The position numbers were made by a program, and so were the translations under genes. The notes beneath the pieces were generated by a model. The model was not told where the DNA came from. It saw only the letters and a list, made by a program, of their open reading frames with translations, and did not search any database. A stretch of 64,000 nucleotides of DNA. It comes from Thermoplasmata archaeon. Its GTDB lineage: Archaea > Thermoplasmatota > Thermoplasmata > Methanomassiliicoccales > Methanomethylophilaceae. Of this stretch, positions 1 through 8,664 are shown piece after piece (position 1 is the stretch's first letter; every line of letters begins with the position of its first letter). The stretch covers positions 22,117-86,116 of the forward strand of contig SUSU01000005.1 of the NCBI GenBank assembly GCA_015063225.1, read 5' to 3'.

Positions 1-1
1 G

Positions 2-505
2 CTCGACGAACACGGAGCGGACATGAACACCCTCGACATGATCAAGCTGGGGGTGGAATGCGCCAAGGAGGCGGGGGTCACCGTCACCGGGAGCTTCGAC
101 GACGCCTGCGGATGCGAGATCGGGGGATTCATCATGACGTACAACTACGAGAACCGCATCCTCGAGCAGAGGCCGGTGAGGAAGGACGCGGTTGTCCTCT
201 GCATACCCGGCCATGTGAAGAAGAATGTCCCCAAGGAGGAGTATCAGGCCCGTTCCCGTATCATAGAACAGGCGATAGCCCTCTGCGAAACGGACATCTA
301 TTCAGCCATGACCCTCAACGGCAGGGCCATCGCGGAGGTCACCGGGGAATCCGGGGACCTGATAGACATAGCAATCAAGAACGGGGCGATAGCCGCGGGG
401 GTCTCCGGCACGGGTCCCGCCGTGGGGATAATCTGCTCCGGGGACGATGCCGTGCGTATCGCGCAGGCGATGCCCTGCGAGACCATCATCACGGAGGTGC
501 GCTGA
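2..505 (+). CDS. aroK: Archaeal shikimate kinase (GHMP type), C-terminal part
   Basis: The reading frame is open to the left edge, so this is the 3' part of a gene that begins outside the window. It would phosphorylate shikimate with ATP in the aromatic amino acid pathway. What is visible is the C-terminal half of a GHMP-superfamily kinase, including the glycine-rich third GHMP motif GVSGTGPAVG near the end. Archaea use this GHMP enzyme instead of the bacterial P-loop shikimate kinase. The stop overlaps the aroA start by one base (TGATG), and aroA is the enzyme of the next step, so the pair is almost certainly co-transcribed and translationally coupled. The internal ATG at 23 is not the true start because codons continue upstream in frame. 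Confidence 0.9.
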   Translation, partial: LDEHGADMNTLDMIKLGVECAKEAGVTVTGSFDDACGCEIGGFIMTYNYENRILEQRPVRKDAVVLCIPGHVKKNVPKEEYQARSRIIEQAIALCETDIYSAMTLNGRAIAEVTGESGDLIDIAIKNGAIAAGVSGTGPAVGIICSGDDAVRIAQAMPCETIITEVR

Positions 506-1761
506 TGGACGTCTCCTTCTCGGGCGGGGAACTGAAAGGCACTGTATCCCCTCCGCCTTCCAAGAGCCACACGCACCGCGCGATCATCCTCGCCGCCCTC
601 TCCGGGGGGACGTGCAGAATAGATTCACCTCTCCTCTCCTTCGACACGAGGGCCACCATGGACGCCGTCCGCGCCCTCGGTGCGGATGTGGAGGAGCACG
701 GGGATCACATCATAGTCAGGGGAGGGGATATCCACGCCCCCGAACGCCCCATCGACGTCGCCAACTCCGGGACCACCCTCCGCCTGATGACCGGGATATG
801 CTCCCTCTTCGGTTCGGAGACCGTCCTCACAGGGGACGCTTCGATCCGGAAGAGGCCCATGGGACCCCTCCTGGAATCCCTCTCCGCGGCCGGGGTCGCA
901 TGCTCGTCGGAGAACGGGAAGCCCCCGGTCATGGTGAAGGGCCCGGTCACCGGCTCCCGCCTGACCATAGACGGATCGGTGAGTTCACAGTTCGTATCCT
1001 CGCTGCTGATGATGTCCCCTCTCACCGGGAAGGAGATGGAGGTCCGCATCACAGGGGACCTCGTCTCCAAGCCCTACATAGACATCACCCTCGCCCTCAT
1101 GAAACGTTTCGGGGTCTCCGCAAAGGAGGTCTCCGAAGGACTCTACCGCATAGAGCCAGGCAATTACATTCCTGCAGATTACACCGTCCCCGCCGACTTC
1201 TCCTCCGCCGCCTTCCCGCTGGTGGCGGGCGCCCTCGGCGGTAGCGTGACCGCCAGGGGACTCGACCTCTCCGACGCCCAGGGGGATTCCAAGGTCATAG
1301 ACATCCTCAGGGACACGGGAGCGGAGATCAAGATAGACGGGGACAAGGTGACCTGCACCCGCAGGGGCAGACCGAAGGCCGCCGAGATAGACATGGGCGA
1401 CATACCCGACCTGTTCCCGGTCATCGCAGTCCTCCTCTCCACCGCCGAGAGCACCAGCCGCCTCTACGGCGCGCCCCACCTGAGGTTCAAGGAATCCGAC
1501 CGCATCGCCCTGACCGAGAGGATGCTGAGGACACTCGGAGCGGACATCACGGCCACCGACGACGGTTGCATCATCAGAGGAGTCCCACGCCTCCGCGGAG
1601 GGAGGATCGAACACGAGGGAGACCACAGGATGTTCATGGCGGGCGCCGTTGCATCGCTGGTCTCCGACGGCCCGGTCTCCATGGAGGACGACGGATGCTG
1701 GAACGTCTCCTATCCCGGATTCCCGGAACAGATGAGGGACGTAGGGTTAAGGATGGACTGA
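505..1761 (+). CDS. aroA: 3-phosphoshikimate 1-carboxyvinyltransferase (EPSP synthase)
   Basis: This enzyme joins phosphoenolpyruvate to shikimate 3-phosphate to give EPSP, the penultimate step to chorismate. The 418-residue length fits the family. Seen in the sequence: an N-terminal PSKSHTHR substrate motif (the family's PSKSxTxR), an inner-domain LFPVIAVLLS segment, RFKESDRI, and DHRMFMAGA near the C-terminus. The ATG at 505 is chosen because it overlaps the shikimate kinase stop and begins exactly at the family's N-terminus (MDVSFSGGELKGTVSPP). Chorismate mutase is found separately in this window at 28251-28544. Nothing unusual is seen. Confidence 0.95.
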   Translation: MDVSFSGGELKGTVSPPPSKSHTHRAIILAALSGGTCRIDSPLLSFDTRATMDAVRALGADVEEHGDHIIVRGGDIHAPERPIDVANSGTTLRLMTGICSLFGSETVLTGDASIRKRPMGPLLESLSAAGVACSSENGKPPVMVKGPVTGSRLTIDGSVSSQFVSSLLMMSPLTGKEMEVRITGDLVSKPYIDITLALMKRFGVSAKEVSEGLYRIEPGNYIPADYTVPADFSSAAFPLVAGALGGSVTARGLDLSDAQGDSKVIDILRDTGAEIKIDGDKVTCTRRGRPKAAEIDMGDIPDLFPVIAVLLSTAESTSRLYGAPHLRFKESDRIALTERMLRTLGADITATDDGCIIRGVPRLRGGRIEHEGDHRMFMAGAVASLVSDGPVSMEDDGCWNVSYPGFPEQMRDVGLRMD

Positions 1762-1817
1762 TCCGGGAATCAATCATTCCCAAATGATTGATTGGATGGA
1801 TTTCCGCGTGCTGCATC

Positions 1818-1904
1818 CCGCGCCAAGTTATATGAACTGGCAAAGGATGATAGATTCCGGAGGCTGAAAATGGCTACGGAATCGTTCTTCGAGGACCTTG
1901 TGAT
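1818..1904 (+). repeat. 87-bp exact direct repeat, copy 1 (promoter, RBS and start of antitoxin)
   Basis: Bases 1818-1904 are identical to 2713-2799. The repeat covers a TATA box, the ribosome binding site and the first 11 codons of a small antitoxin-like gene. Outside the repeat the two loci are recognisably homologous but diverged, so this is a tandem duplication with conserved control region. Confidence 0.95.
1828..1835 (+). promoter_or_regulatory. TATA box of the toxin-antitoxin operon
   Basis: TTATATGA about 40 nt before the antitoxin ATG at 1870. Transcription would start near 1855, leaving a short leader that carries GGAGG at 1859-1863, six nt before the ATG. This decides the start at 1870 over the longer in-frame ORF from 1792. 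Confidence 0.6.
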
Positions 1905-2058
1905 CGATACCCCTGAAGCTGCAGAGAGATTCGCAGAGATGCTCAGGAAGAACAAACCCTTCAACCTCGAGGGCCCCCGTATAAAAGAAGCTGATGAGGC
2001 GTTTATACGCAAAATAGGCGAGATATACGGCCTCAAAGAGAGGTCGGATTGTGACTGA
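1870..2058 (+). CDS. Small antitoxin-like protein paired with a GNAT toxin
   Basis: This is a 62-residue acidic, probably all-helical protein starting MATESFFEDLVIDTPEAAER. Start 1870 is chosen because GGAGG lies six nt upstream and a TATA box sits before that; the frame stays open to 1792 but those codons lie in or before the promoter. It shows no ribbon-helix-helix (DUF1778) signature, which is the usual antitoxin partner of GNAT toxins, and no other recognised domain. Its last bases overlap the GTG start of the downstream acetyltransferase by 8 nt, the typical arrangement of a toxin-antitoxin pair. The role as antitoxin is inferred from size, overlap, duplication and partner. A close paralogue lies at 2765-2953. 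Confidence 0.7.
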   Translation: MATESFFEDLVIDTPEAAERFAEMLRKNKPFNLEGPRIKEADEAFIRKIGEIYGLKERSDCD

Positions 2059-2593
2059 CGGGAACCATACGATCGTTCCTCTATCGGACCTTATCAACAT
2101 ATACGGAGATAACCTCAAGAACATACTCATCAAGTTTGTCCCTTATTCGACGAATGATGCGTCCCTGTTCCTGACCAAACAAGCCGTCCAGATGGAGAAA
2201 CGTGACCTGTCAAGAACATATCTTGCCTTTTCTGACATCGATGGGAGTATACTCGGATTCGTCACCATAGGTCTCAAATGCATCAGGATTCCCGAAGAAA
2301 ACAACCTCAGCAGATCCCTCCTGAAACAATGCAACATCGAGAGATCGACAGGGGTCGCCCAAGCATACCTCATAGGTCAGCTCGCCCGTTCTGCGGATTC
2401 TCCCAAAGGTTTCGGAGAACGCCTGATGCAATACGCTATCGACAAGCTCCGCGATGCGAAGGGGATAGTCGGATGCCGCATGGCCCGCCTCGACTGCGCG
2501 GATGAGCTCATCGGCTACTATGAAAGATATGAATTCAACCAAATCCGCAAGGATCACCACCATGGTCTCAATCAGATGATGATTCTCATCTGA
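2051..2593 (+). CDS. GNAT acetyltransferase, probable toxin of a toxin-antitoxin pair
   Basis: This 180-residue protein has the layout of stand-alone GNAT toxins such as AtaT/TacT: a hydrophobic beta strand LAFSDIDGSILGFVTI near residue 65, then LIGQLARSADSPKGFGERLM around residue 115, where the PKGFGERL stretch matches the acetyl-CoA pyrophosphate loop (R/Q-x-x-G-x-G/A), and a C-terminal ELIGYYERYEF segment like the family's FYExxGF. GNAT toxins of this group acetylate the amino group on aminoacyl-tRNA and block translation; that activity is inferred here. It starts with GTG inside the antitoxin gene (8-nt overlap). A shortened copy of the same start is at 2946-2993. Confidence 0.75.
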   Translation: MTDGNHTIVPLSDLINIYGDNLKNILIKFVPYSTNDASLFLTKQAVQMEKRDLSRTYLAFSDIDGSILGFVTIGLKCIRIPEENNLSRSLLKQCNIERSTGVAQAYLIGQLARSADSPKGFGERLMQYAIDKLRDAKGIVGCRMARLDCADELIGYYERYEFNQIRKDHHHGLNQMMILI

Positions 2594-2712
2594 TTCCCAT
2601 AACCCAGTTTCCCGAAAAAGATAGGAGCCAGGGAACATAGGTTGGACTAATCCCGACAATCAGCGTCTTTCCAGAATGGCTATTTGGATTGCTTTCCGAA
2701 TGGTGTGGTGTT

Positions 2713-2799
2713 CCGCGCCAAGTTATATGAACTGGCAAAGGATGATAGATTCCGGAGGCTGAAAATGGCTACGGAATCGTTCTTCGAGGACCTTGTGAT
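2713..2799 (+). repeat. 87-bp exact direct repeat, copy 2
   Basis: Identical to 1818-1904, offset 895 bp. It carries the TATA box (2723-2730), the GGAGG site and the first 11 codons of the second antitoxin copy. Confidence 0.95.
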
Positions 2800-2953
2800 A
2801 GATACACCCGAAGCGGCGGAAAGATTCGCAGAGATGCTCAGGAAGAACAAGACATTCAGCCTCGACGGACCGGTCTTTAAAGAGGCCGATGAGGAGTTCA
2901 TACGTGAATTTGCCATTGCACACGGACTCAAGGAGAAGTCAGACTGTGACTGA
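2765..2953 (+). CDS. Second copy of the antitoxin-like protein (solitary)
   Basis: This 62-residue paralogue of the protein at 1870-2058 is the same length and starts identically, then diverges by scattered substitutions (for example KTFSLDGPVFKEADEEF in place of KPFNLEGPRIKEADEAF). The promoter and RBS are identical to copy 1. Its toxin partner is reduced to a 15-codon stub, so this looks like an antitoxin kept without its own toxin. It may neutralise the neighbouring toxin or related toxins elsewhere (an anti-addiction module); that is inference. Confidence 0.7.
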   Translation: MATESFFEDLVIDTPEAAERFAEMLRKNKTFSLDGPVFKEADEEFIREFAIAHGLKEKSDCD

Positions 2954-2993
2954 AGGCGAATACGCCATCGTTCCCTTTTCAAACCCCCTCTGA
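2946..2993 (+). pseudogene. Truncated GNAT toxin start (15 codons)
   Basis: A GTG start overlaps the end of the second antitoxin copy by 8 nt exactly as in the intact pair, and the codons read VTEGEYAIVPFSNPL then stop. The intact toxin begins VTDGNHTIVPLSDLI. After this stub no GNAT sequence follows before 3105, so the toxin was lost by deletion or truncation while the antitoxin frame stayed intact. Confidence 0.7.
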
Positions 2994-3104
2994 AGGGATG
3001 ATGATGAACCCGAGAACCTACCCATCATCCTCGTCTGAAAGTCCATAATCCCGTAGCAGGGAAAGAGGTTTTTAAACGGTTTGGCGGGGACGTCCACCCC
3101 GCGG

Positions 3105-6100
3105 TCAATCCTTGATGACGCTCAGGGAACTCCCCTTCCCCTGGGTGTACTCCACGACCACCTGACGGGGTATCCTCTCCCTCAGCTTCTGCACATGGGA
3201 GATTATGAGCACGGTCTTGGAGGAACCGCTCAGATCCTCCAGCACATCTATGGCCTGGTCGAGGGACTCGTCCTCATCCAAGGTACCGAACCCCTCGTCG
3301 ATGAACAGGGCGTCTATCTTCTGGCCGGCGGCGTTCTCCTTGATTGCATCCGACAATCCGAGAGCAAGAGCCAGGGAGGCCTTGAAGCTCTCACCTCCCG
3401 ACAGGCTCGAGGCGGGACGGGGACCGGACCCGGGACTGTCGTTGTCGATGATCTCCAGGTCGAGGAGGTGGGATTTCCTCTCGCCGGAGGCATCTGCTAT
3501 GCGCCTCATCACGTACCTCCCGCCGGTCATGTGCTCCAGGCGCCTAGCGGAGAGGGCGAGGATGCTGTCGAAGTAGCGCGACTGCACATACTCGGCGAAG
3601 CTCACGATGGTGCCCGTCTGGTCCTTGTAGTTGTACGCTACCTCGGCCATCCTCTGCAGTTCGAGACTGTCCTTCAGGGACCTGGAGATGTCGGTCAGCA
3701 TGGCATCCACCTCTGCGGCCACCCTCGCGTTGTCACCCTTTCTGGCGGCGACCTCCGACTTATGAGCCAGCAAGGCCTTGAACGTCTCCTCTGCTGCGAT
3801 CTTGGTTGCCTTCAGTTCCTCCAGGTCGGCGGGACGTTCCCTGCCCGCGATCCTCTCCCTCGCCTGCTGGAGCCTGCCGTTGGCGACGGACACGGATTTG
3901 TCGTAAACGGACACCTCATCCTCCAGGGATTTGATCTCCGCCTCGGTCCTCAGGGCGGCACGGTAGGCATCCTCCCCGTCGAACCCGTTCTTGGAGAGCG
4001 CCTCACGGAACGCGGTTCCGCAGGATTCCGCCTTCTTCTCGGCAGCATCGAGGGAGGTACGGAGGGTTTCCCCTCTCGACCTCTCCGCGGCGACCTTCGC
4101 CTCCGCATCCGCACGGGCCTTCGAGGAGGATTCGATGGCCCTTCTGATGCCGGACGCCTCATTCGTCAAGGCATCGCGTCTGGCCTCGGCCTCCGTCCTC
4201 GATGCGAACGGGAGACCCTTGGAACACTCCTCCTTCTTCGCCTTGAGCACGCTGAGCCTCTCGGATGCTTTCCTCTCCGCGTTATCGGCGGCTTCCTTAA
4301 GCTCGAGCATCTCCGCCTTAGGGTCCTTGTTCTTTTCGAAATAGGTATTGATGCTGTCGATCTTGGACACGATCGCCTCCAGGGCCATCCTGTCGGATGC
4401 GAGGCCGGCCTTCCTGGAACGCAGTTCCTCGATGGCGGCGTTCACCCTCTCCGGAGCATCGGACGATTCGGGATCCGCATCGATGCCGGCGGTCTCCGCA
4501 GCGGACCTAGCCTCCCCGACCATGGTGCCGAGTTCGGATCTCTTCTTCTCCAGGACGTCGCGCGCTTCGTCGCGGTCCTTCTCCGCACCGGCTAGTTTAC
4601 CCCTCAGACCGTCTATCTCCTCGGACGTGGGGCAGCCCTCCGCCCTGGATGCGGGGCGGGGGTGGGACACCGACCCGCAGACGGGACACGGCAGCCCCTC
4701 GTGCAGTTCCGCTGCCAGGATCCCTGCCTGTCCCTTGACGAACAGTGCATACTTCTCCGACAGTTCTTCATTAAGAGCCAGACAGCGGTTCGAACGTTCC
4801 GTGAAGACCTTTTCCGCCTTCTCCGCCTCGCCTCTCTTGACGGATATCGCGGTGAGGGAGGAGAGCAGTCTCGATGCCTGTCCGATCCTCCCGTCCACGG
4901 CCTCTATGTCCCTGACGATGATTGCGTACCTCTCCTTGGAATCGGAGTTCTTATGCAGGTACTCACGGTAGGTGTCGACCTTCTCGGCGGTCTTCAGATA
5001 CTCCGCCTTGGAGCTCTCCGCCTTATCTACGGCGGATGCGTGCTCCTTCTCCGCGACAGCAATCTCCTTGAGGACAGAGTCGAGGGACTCGTATTTGGAA
5101 AGGGAATCGTTGATCACGGCGGCCTCGTTCGAGAGGGATTCCGCCTTGTCCTTACCCTTCAAGGCCTCCGCCTCGGCCTCTTTTGCCCTCCCCAGCGCCG
5201 CTGTCGCGGATTCCAGGTCCGTCTCGGCCTTCGCCAGGTCCTTCCGGAGGGAATCGACGTCGTTCTTCGCAGCCTTCAAGGCATCATCAGCGGGTTTCAC
5301 GTGGACGAGTATGTCCCTCGCCCTCATGATCTCCGTCCTCTTGACGTCGAAAGCATCCTTCTCGGAGGCGAGCTCATTCAGCCTTCCCTCCTCGGCCTCC
5401 GCCTCCGCGAACGCATCCTCGATCGACTTGGCGGCCATGAAGACGTCGACGGCCTTCTTCTGGGCCTCCCCTCCTTTCCTCTCCTCATCGAGAGCGGATT
5501 GGAGATCGATGGAATCGGCCTCCGTCATCACTTTCAGGAGCCTGCGGATGTCGTCCCCCTGGTAGACGGAGTTCTTCCCCTCCAGGATCGAGACGTACTC
5601 CTTGTACTCCGGGCACTCCGACCTGAAGGTCCTCCCGGTCGCGGCCAGCCCCATGCGGGCCTCGTTTATCCTGTTGGACGCCTCCTTGCTGCGGTTCTGC
5701 AGCTCCTGCGTTATCTTGGAATAGATGCCGATGCCGAATATGGACTCCAGGATCTCCCCGCGTTCCCCGCTCTCGGCCTGCAGGAACCTCTCGAACTGAC
5801 CCTGTGCCAGCATGACGACCTGACGCCACTGTTCGGCGGTCAGCCCGGTGAGGTTCACGACCTCCTCCTTGACGTCCTTCTTCTTGTCGAGCTTGCGTCC
5901 GTCGGGCAGGAGCATGTAGACGGATTCCGCCTCCTCGCGGGTGCCCTGCCCCTTCTGCTTGCGGCGTATGTATGCGGGGATGCGGTTGATGGTGTACTCC
6001 TTCCCGTTGTGCTCGAACACCAGTTCCACGTAGGGGTTCGCATCGAGTCCCGCGAAGGATGATTTGAGGGTGGACGTGGGGCGGTCCTTCCCGCTGGTCT

Positions 6101-6257
6101 CGCCGTAGAGGGCGAAGGTCACCGCGTCGAAGAGGAACGTCTTCCCGCATCCGGTGTTCCCGAACACGAGGGTGAGACCCTCCAGTTCGCTGAAGTCGAT
6201 GGTCTCCTTCCCGGGATAGGGACCGAGGGCGGAGATGGTGAGCCTCAGGAACCTCAT
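3105..6257 (-). CDS. sbcC: SbcC/Rad50-like ATPase of the Mre11 nuclease complex
   Basis: This 1050-residue SMC-like ATPase holds DNA ends for the Mre11/SbcD nuclease in double-strand break repair. Seen: N-terminal MRFLRLTISALGPYPGKETIDF, Walker A GNTGCGKT near residue 33, a long coiled coil broken by a zinc hook CPVCG near residue 523, then the ABC signature LSGGESFKASLALALG near residue 950 and Walker B IDALFIDEGFGTLD just after. The LSGGE and hook layout is closer to bacterial SbcC than to typical archaeal Rad50, though the two are one family. Its ATG overlaps the sbcD stop by 4 nt (ATGA), so the two subunits are made together. Confidence 0.93.
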   Translation of the reverse strand: MRFLRLTISALGPYPGKETIDFSELEGLTLVFGNTGCGKTFLFDAVTFALYGETSGKDRPTSTLKSSFAGLDANPYVELVFEHNGKEYTINRIPAYIRRKQKGQGTREEAESVYMLLPDGRKLDKKKDVKEEVVNLTGLTAEQWRQVVMLAQGQFERFLQAESGERGEILESIFGIGIYSKITQELQNRSKEASNRINEARMGLAATGRTFRSECPEYKEYVSILEGKNSVYQGDDIRRLLKVMTEADSIDLQSALDEERKGGEAQKKAVDVFMAAKSIEDAFAEAEAEEGRLNELASEKDAFDVKRTEIMRARDILVHVKPADDALKAAKNDVDSLRKDLAKAETDLESATAALGRAKEAEAEALKGKDKAESLSNEAAVINDSLSKYESLDSVLKEIAVAEKEHASAVDKAESSKAEYLKTAEKVDTYREYLHKNSDSKERYAIIVRDIEAVDGRIGQASRLLSSLTAISVKRGEAEKAEKVFTERSNRCLALNEELSEKYALFVKGQAGILAAELHEGLPCPVCGSVSHPRPASRAEGCPTSEEIDGLRGKLAGAEKDRDEARDVLEKKRSELGTMVGEARSAAETAGIDADPESSDAPERVNAAIEELRSRKAGLASDRMALEAIVSKIDSINTYFEKNKDPKAEMLELKEAADNAERKASERLSVLKAKKEECSKGLPFASRTEAEARRDALTNEASGIRRAIESSSKARADAEAKVAAERSRGETLRTSLDAAEKKAESCGTAFREALSKNGFDGEDAYRAALRTEAEIKSLEDEVSVYDKSVSVANGRLQQARERIAGRERPADLEELKATKIAAEETFKALLAHKSEVAARKGDNARVAAEVDAMLTDISRSLKDSLELQRMAEVAYNYKDQTGTIVSFAEYVQSRYFDSILALSARRLEHMTGGRYVMRRIADASGERKSHLLDLEIIDNDSPGSGPRPASSLSGGESFKASLALALGLSDAIKENAAGQKIDALFIDEGFGTLDEDESLDQAIDVLEDLSGSSKTVLIISHVQKLRERIPRQVVVEYTQGKGSSLSVIKD

Positions 6258-7411
6258 TGCTGACCCCTCCCGAGGGATTCCACCACATCGTCCAACACTT
6301 TCTTCTGATATTCGGACAGGGGCTCCCCGGTCCTCTCCTCGAAGAACCTCGCGAAGAGCTCCTGCGGGGGGATCGCACGGATCTCCGCCACGGATGCTTC
6401 CAATCCCGTAGTATCCGCCCTCCCCCTGTCATAGAGACGCTTGACGCCGAGCACGCGGTAGACCTCGGCAAGCCTGTCGGTGGCCTTGTCCGCGGGTTCG
6501 GTGAGCTCGGCGAGCACGTATTCGTCGCCGTAGGCGTCCTTCCTGGAGAGGATCTCCTCTATGGTGCCGGTCAGCCTCACCATGCGGCGCTTGGGGACGA
6601 GGGGGACGGTCTCCACGGAGACGTCGCCCTTCCCCCTGACCTCCACGATGACCGCGTGCTTCTCATCATCTATCTCGGATTCGGAGTACTTCAGGGGGGA
6701 GCCGCAGTAGAGGACGGTGTCCCTGCCCGCCCTCTGGGGGCGGTGGATGTGCCCCAGAGCGACATAGTCGAAGGGTTCGAGGAGCTTGCTGGAGATGCAG
6801 TCCGCCCCTCCCACGGAGGGGAGCATCGTCATCTCCGAATCGGACCTGGAGAGCTCGATGTCCTTCCCCGTGACGAACTCGTGGGCCACGAGGATGTTCC
6901 TAGCACCGGGATCCGCCCCCGTGTTCGCCATCGTCAGGGCAAAGGCCGCGTCGGGACCGTCGATCGCGTCGGCGTCCGCACCGTTGTCCCTGCACCACCT
7001 GCGGACCGTCGACGTCTTGGTATAAGGTAATATGAAAATAGAGAGGGGACCGAAGGGATCCTCGAGATCGAACCTCTCCGCCTTCCCGGAGTAACGGCCG
7101 GTGACGAACACGTTCTGCCTGCTGAGGATCTCCTTCGCGAAGGACAGCCTCTCCACGGAATCGTGGTTGCCGGCGATCATGTACACCTTGCAGAACGTTG
7201 ACAGCTCGGTCAGGAACCAATCCAAAAGGTTCACAGCGTCCTCGTTGGGCATGGCAGTGTCGTAGACGTCGCCGGCGATGAGGACGGCGTCCACCCCCTT
7301 CTCCCTGGCGATGGCGCACATCTTCTCCAGGATGTCCCTCTGGTCGTCTATCATGCTGTAGCCGTGCAGTTTCCTCCCGATATGGAGGTCGGAACAATGC
7401 AGGAACTTCAT
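6254..7411 (-). CDS. sbcD: SbcD/Mre11-like exonuclease subunit
   Basis: This 385-residue metallophosphoesterase is the nuclease partner of the adjacent SbcC. The five phosphoesterase motifs are visible in order: DLHIG (about residue 9), GDVYD, GNHDS, a conserved histidine in the VAHEF region, and GHIHRPQ near residue 220. After the catalytic core comes a capping region of about 130 residues with REVRGKGDVSVETVPL-like strands. A TATA-like element on the minus strand at 7432-7439 lies about 21-28 nt before the ATG, so the mRNA is probably leaderless. It heads a two-gene operon with a 4-nt overlap. Confidence 0.93.
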   Translation of the reverse strand: MKFLHCSDLHIGRKLHGYSMIDDQRDILEKMCAIAREKGVDAVLIAGDVYDTAMPNEDAVNLLDWFLTELSTFCKVYMIAGNHDSVERLSFAKEILSRQNVFVTGRYSGKAERFDLEDPFGPLSIFILPYTKTSTVRRWCRDNGADADAIDGPDAAFALTMANTGADPGARNILVAHEFVTGKDIELSRSDSEMTMLPSVGGADCISSKLLEPFDYVALGHIHRPQRAGRDTVLYCGSPLKYSESEIDDEKHAVIVEVRGKGDVSVETVPLVPKRRMVRLTGTIEEILSRKDAYGDEYVLAELTEPADKATDRLAEVYRVLGVKRLYDRGRADTTGLEASVAEIRAIPPQELFARFFEERTGEPLSEYQKKVLDDVVESLGRGQQ

Positions 7412-7431
7412 GGGGACGGCGAAGAATTGTG

Positions 7432-7439
7432 ATTATAAA
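7432..7439 (-). promoter_or_regulatory. TATA box of sbcDC
   Basis: TTTATAAT on the minus strand, 21-28 nt upstream of the sbcD ATG. This spacing predicts a leaderless transcript. Confidence 0.5.
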
Positions 7440-7506
7440 TTCCTAACGATGTTATTGTTATTGGTATCATTCGGAAGACGATGCAACAACGCAGCATAGG
7501 ACCTCG

Positions 7507-8547
7507 TCAGGCCACCTTGTAGCGCAGCAACGCGCCCATCCCGCCGATGGCGGCCAGGCGTTTGCCGCCCTCGTGGTCCTCGGAGACCACCATCACCTTC
7601 CCGCGGTTGGTCTCAACGCACCTGACGACGTCGTCGAGGTCCTTCTCCCTGAGCACCGACTCGAGCACGAGGAGGACCTCCACCGCGCCCGCGTTGGCGG
7701 CGTCCATGACCTCCTGAGGACCGTACGCGACGGCGCCGTCCCTGGCGATACCCTCCATGAGCCTCTCCACAGCCTCCATCTCCGCGCCCACGGCTGAATC
7801 CTTGAGGATCTGCGAACCGAGGCCGCTGCGGATGAGCTCGTTGACCCCGGCCATCCCGCACTGTCCCGTGTGCTGCACGTAGACCGTTCCGAAAGTACCC
7901 GCGGGGAGCCTCTTGATGGTCTCCGCGAGGTTCTCCTTCTCGAAGCCCGGGCCCAGCAGGACGAGGGGCATGTCGGGGGTGGCGACCGCCTTCAGCTTCT
8001 CGATAATCTCCCCGTGGTAGTCCAGCGGCTTCCCCTTCTCCTCGTACTGCTTCCCGGAGCGCATGGAGCGCACCGTGACAATCTCTTTCAGACCTGAGCG
8101 CCTCTGCACGGCGACGGTGGCCTCGTCCTGGTCGAGGGAGACGAAGACTATCCTCGGCTTCACGGTCTCCGCGGCGGCGCCCTCCAGGCGGTCCACCTGC
8201 GTCTTCTTCCAATGGTCCTTGCCGATTGTCAGGGGGGAGCCGACCTCAACCATGAGGGTGTGGTGCTGCCCTATGTCCTGCGGACCGGTCTCGATGGTGC
8301 CGAGGAGCCTCATGCGGAGGCCCTCGTCATCGTACTCGATCTTCTCCACCCTCACTCCGAGGGTCATCCTCTTCTTCTCCGCCCTCTCGGCCCTGAGCTT
8401 GTCGTCGGCCTTCTCGTCGCGGCGGTAGGTGGATGCGGTGATGAGATCCCCTGTGCAGATGACGTTGTATAGATGCCAGATGTCGTCGTCGGTCTCGGGG
8501 ATGACCTTGATCTCGTTGGTTGACGGCGACCTGCCGAGGATCTTCAT
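7507..8547 (-). CDS. pelA: Pelota (aPelota/Dom34), ribosome rescue factor
   Basis: This 346-residue protein has the eRF1-like three-domain plan of archaeal pelota. The N-terminal Sm-like domain reads MKILGRSPSTNEIKVIPETDDDIWHLYN..GD, followed by a basic linker (RAERAEKKRMTLGVRVEKIEY); the central domain starts PRIVFVSLDQDEATVAV near residue 132; the C-terminal L7Ae-like domain includes AVAYGPQEVMDAANAGAVEVLLV. Pelota works with ABCE1 to split stalled ribosomes. The GGQ motif of true eRF1 is absent, as expected. A weak TATA-like element (CCCATAAACA, minus strand near 8569-8577) would place the start as leaderless. It appears monocistronic. Confidence 0.93.
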   Translation of the reverse strand: MKILGRSPSTNEIKVIPETDDDIWHLYNVICTGDLITASTYRRDEKADDKLRAERAEKKRMTLGVRVEKIEYDDEGLRMRLLGTIETGPQDIGQHHTLMVEVGSPLTIGKDHWKKTQVDRLEGAAAETVKPRIVFVSLDQDEATVAVQRRSGLKEIVTVRSMRSGKQYEEKGKPLDYHGEIIEKLKAVATPDMPLVLLGPGFEKENLAETIKRLPAGTFGTVYVQHTGQCGMAGVNELIRSGLGSQILKDSAVGAEMEAVERLMEGIARDGAVAYGPQEVMDAANAGAVEVLLVLESVLREKDLDDVVRCVETNRGKVMVVSEDHEGGKRLAAIGGMGALLRYKVA

Positions 8548-8635
8548 GCCCCGTCGGATGGCGCCCGTGTTTATGGGGATTTCGCAGGGTTGCGGATACG
8601 GGGATTGTTGACTGTTTGTTGCATTCCCACCGACG

Positions 8636-8644
8636 TATTATATA
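8636..8644 (+). promoter_or_regulatory. TATA box for the candidate RNA A
   Basis: TATTATATA. A start about 25 nt downstream would fall at about 8667, exactly where a long closing stem begins. The element is nearly symmetrical, so it could also serve pelA in the opposite direction with a leader of about 65 nt. Confidence 0.5.
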
Positions 8645-8664
8645 GTCACAAAACGCGTGAGAAA

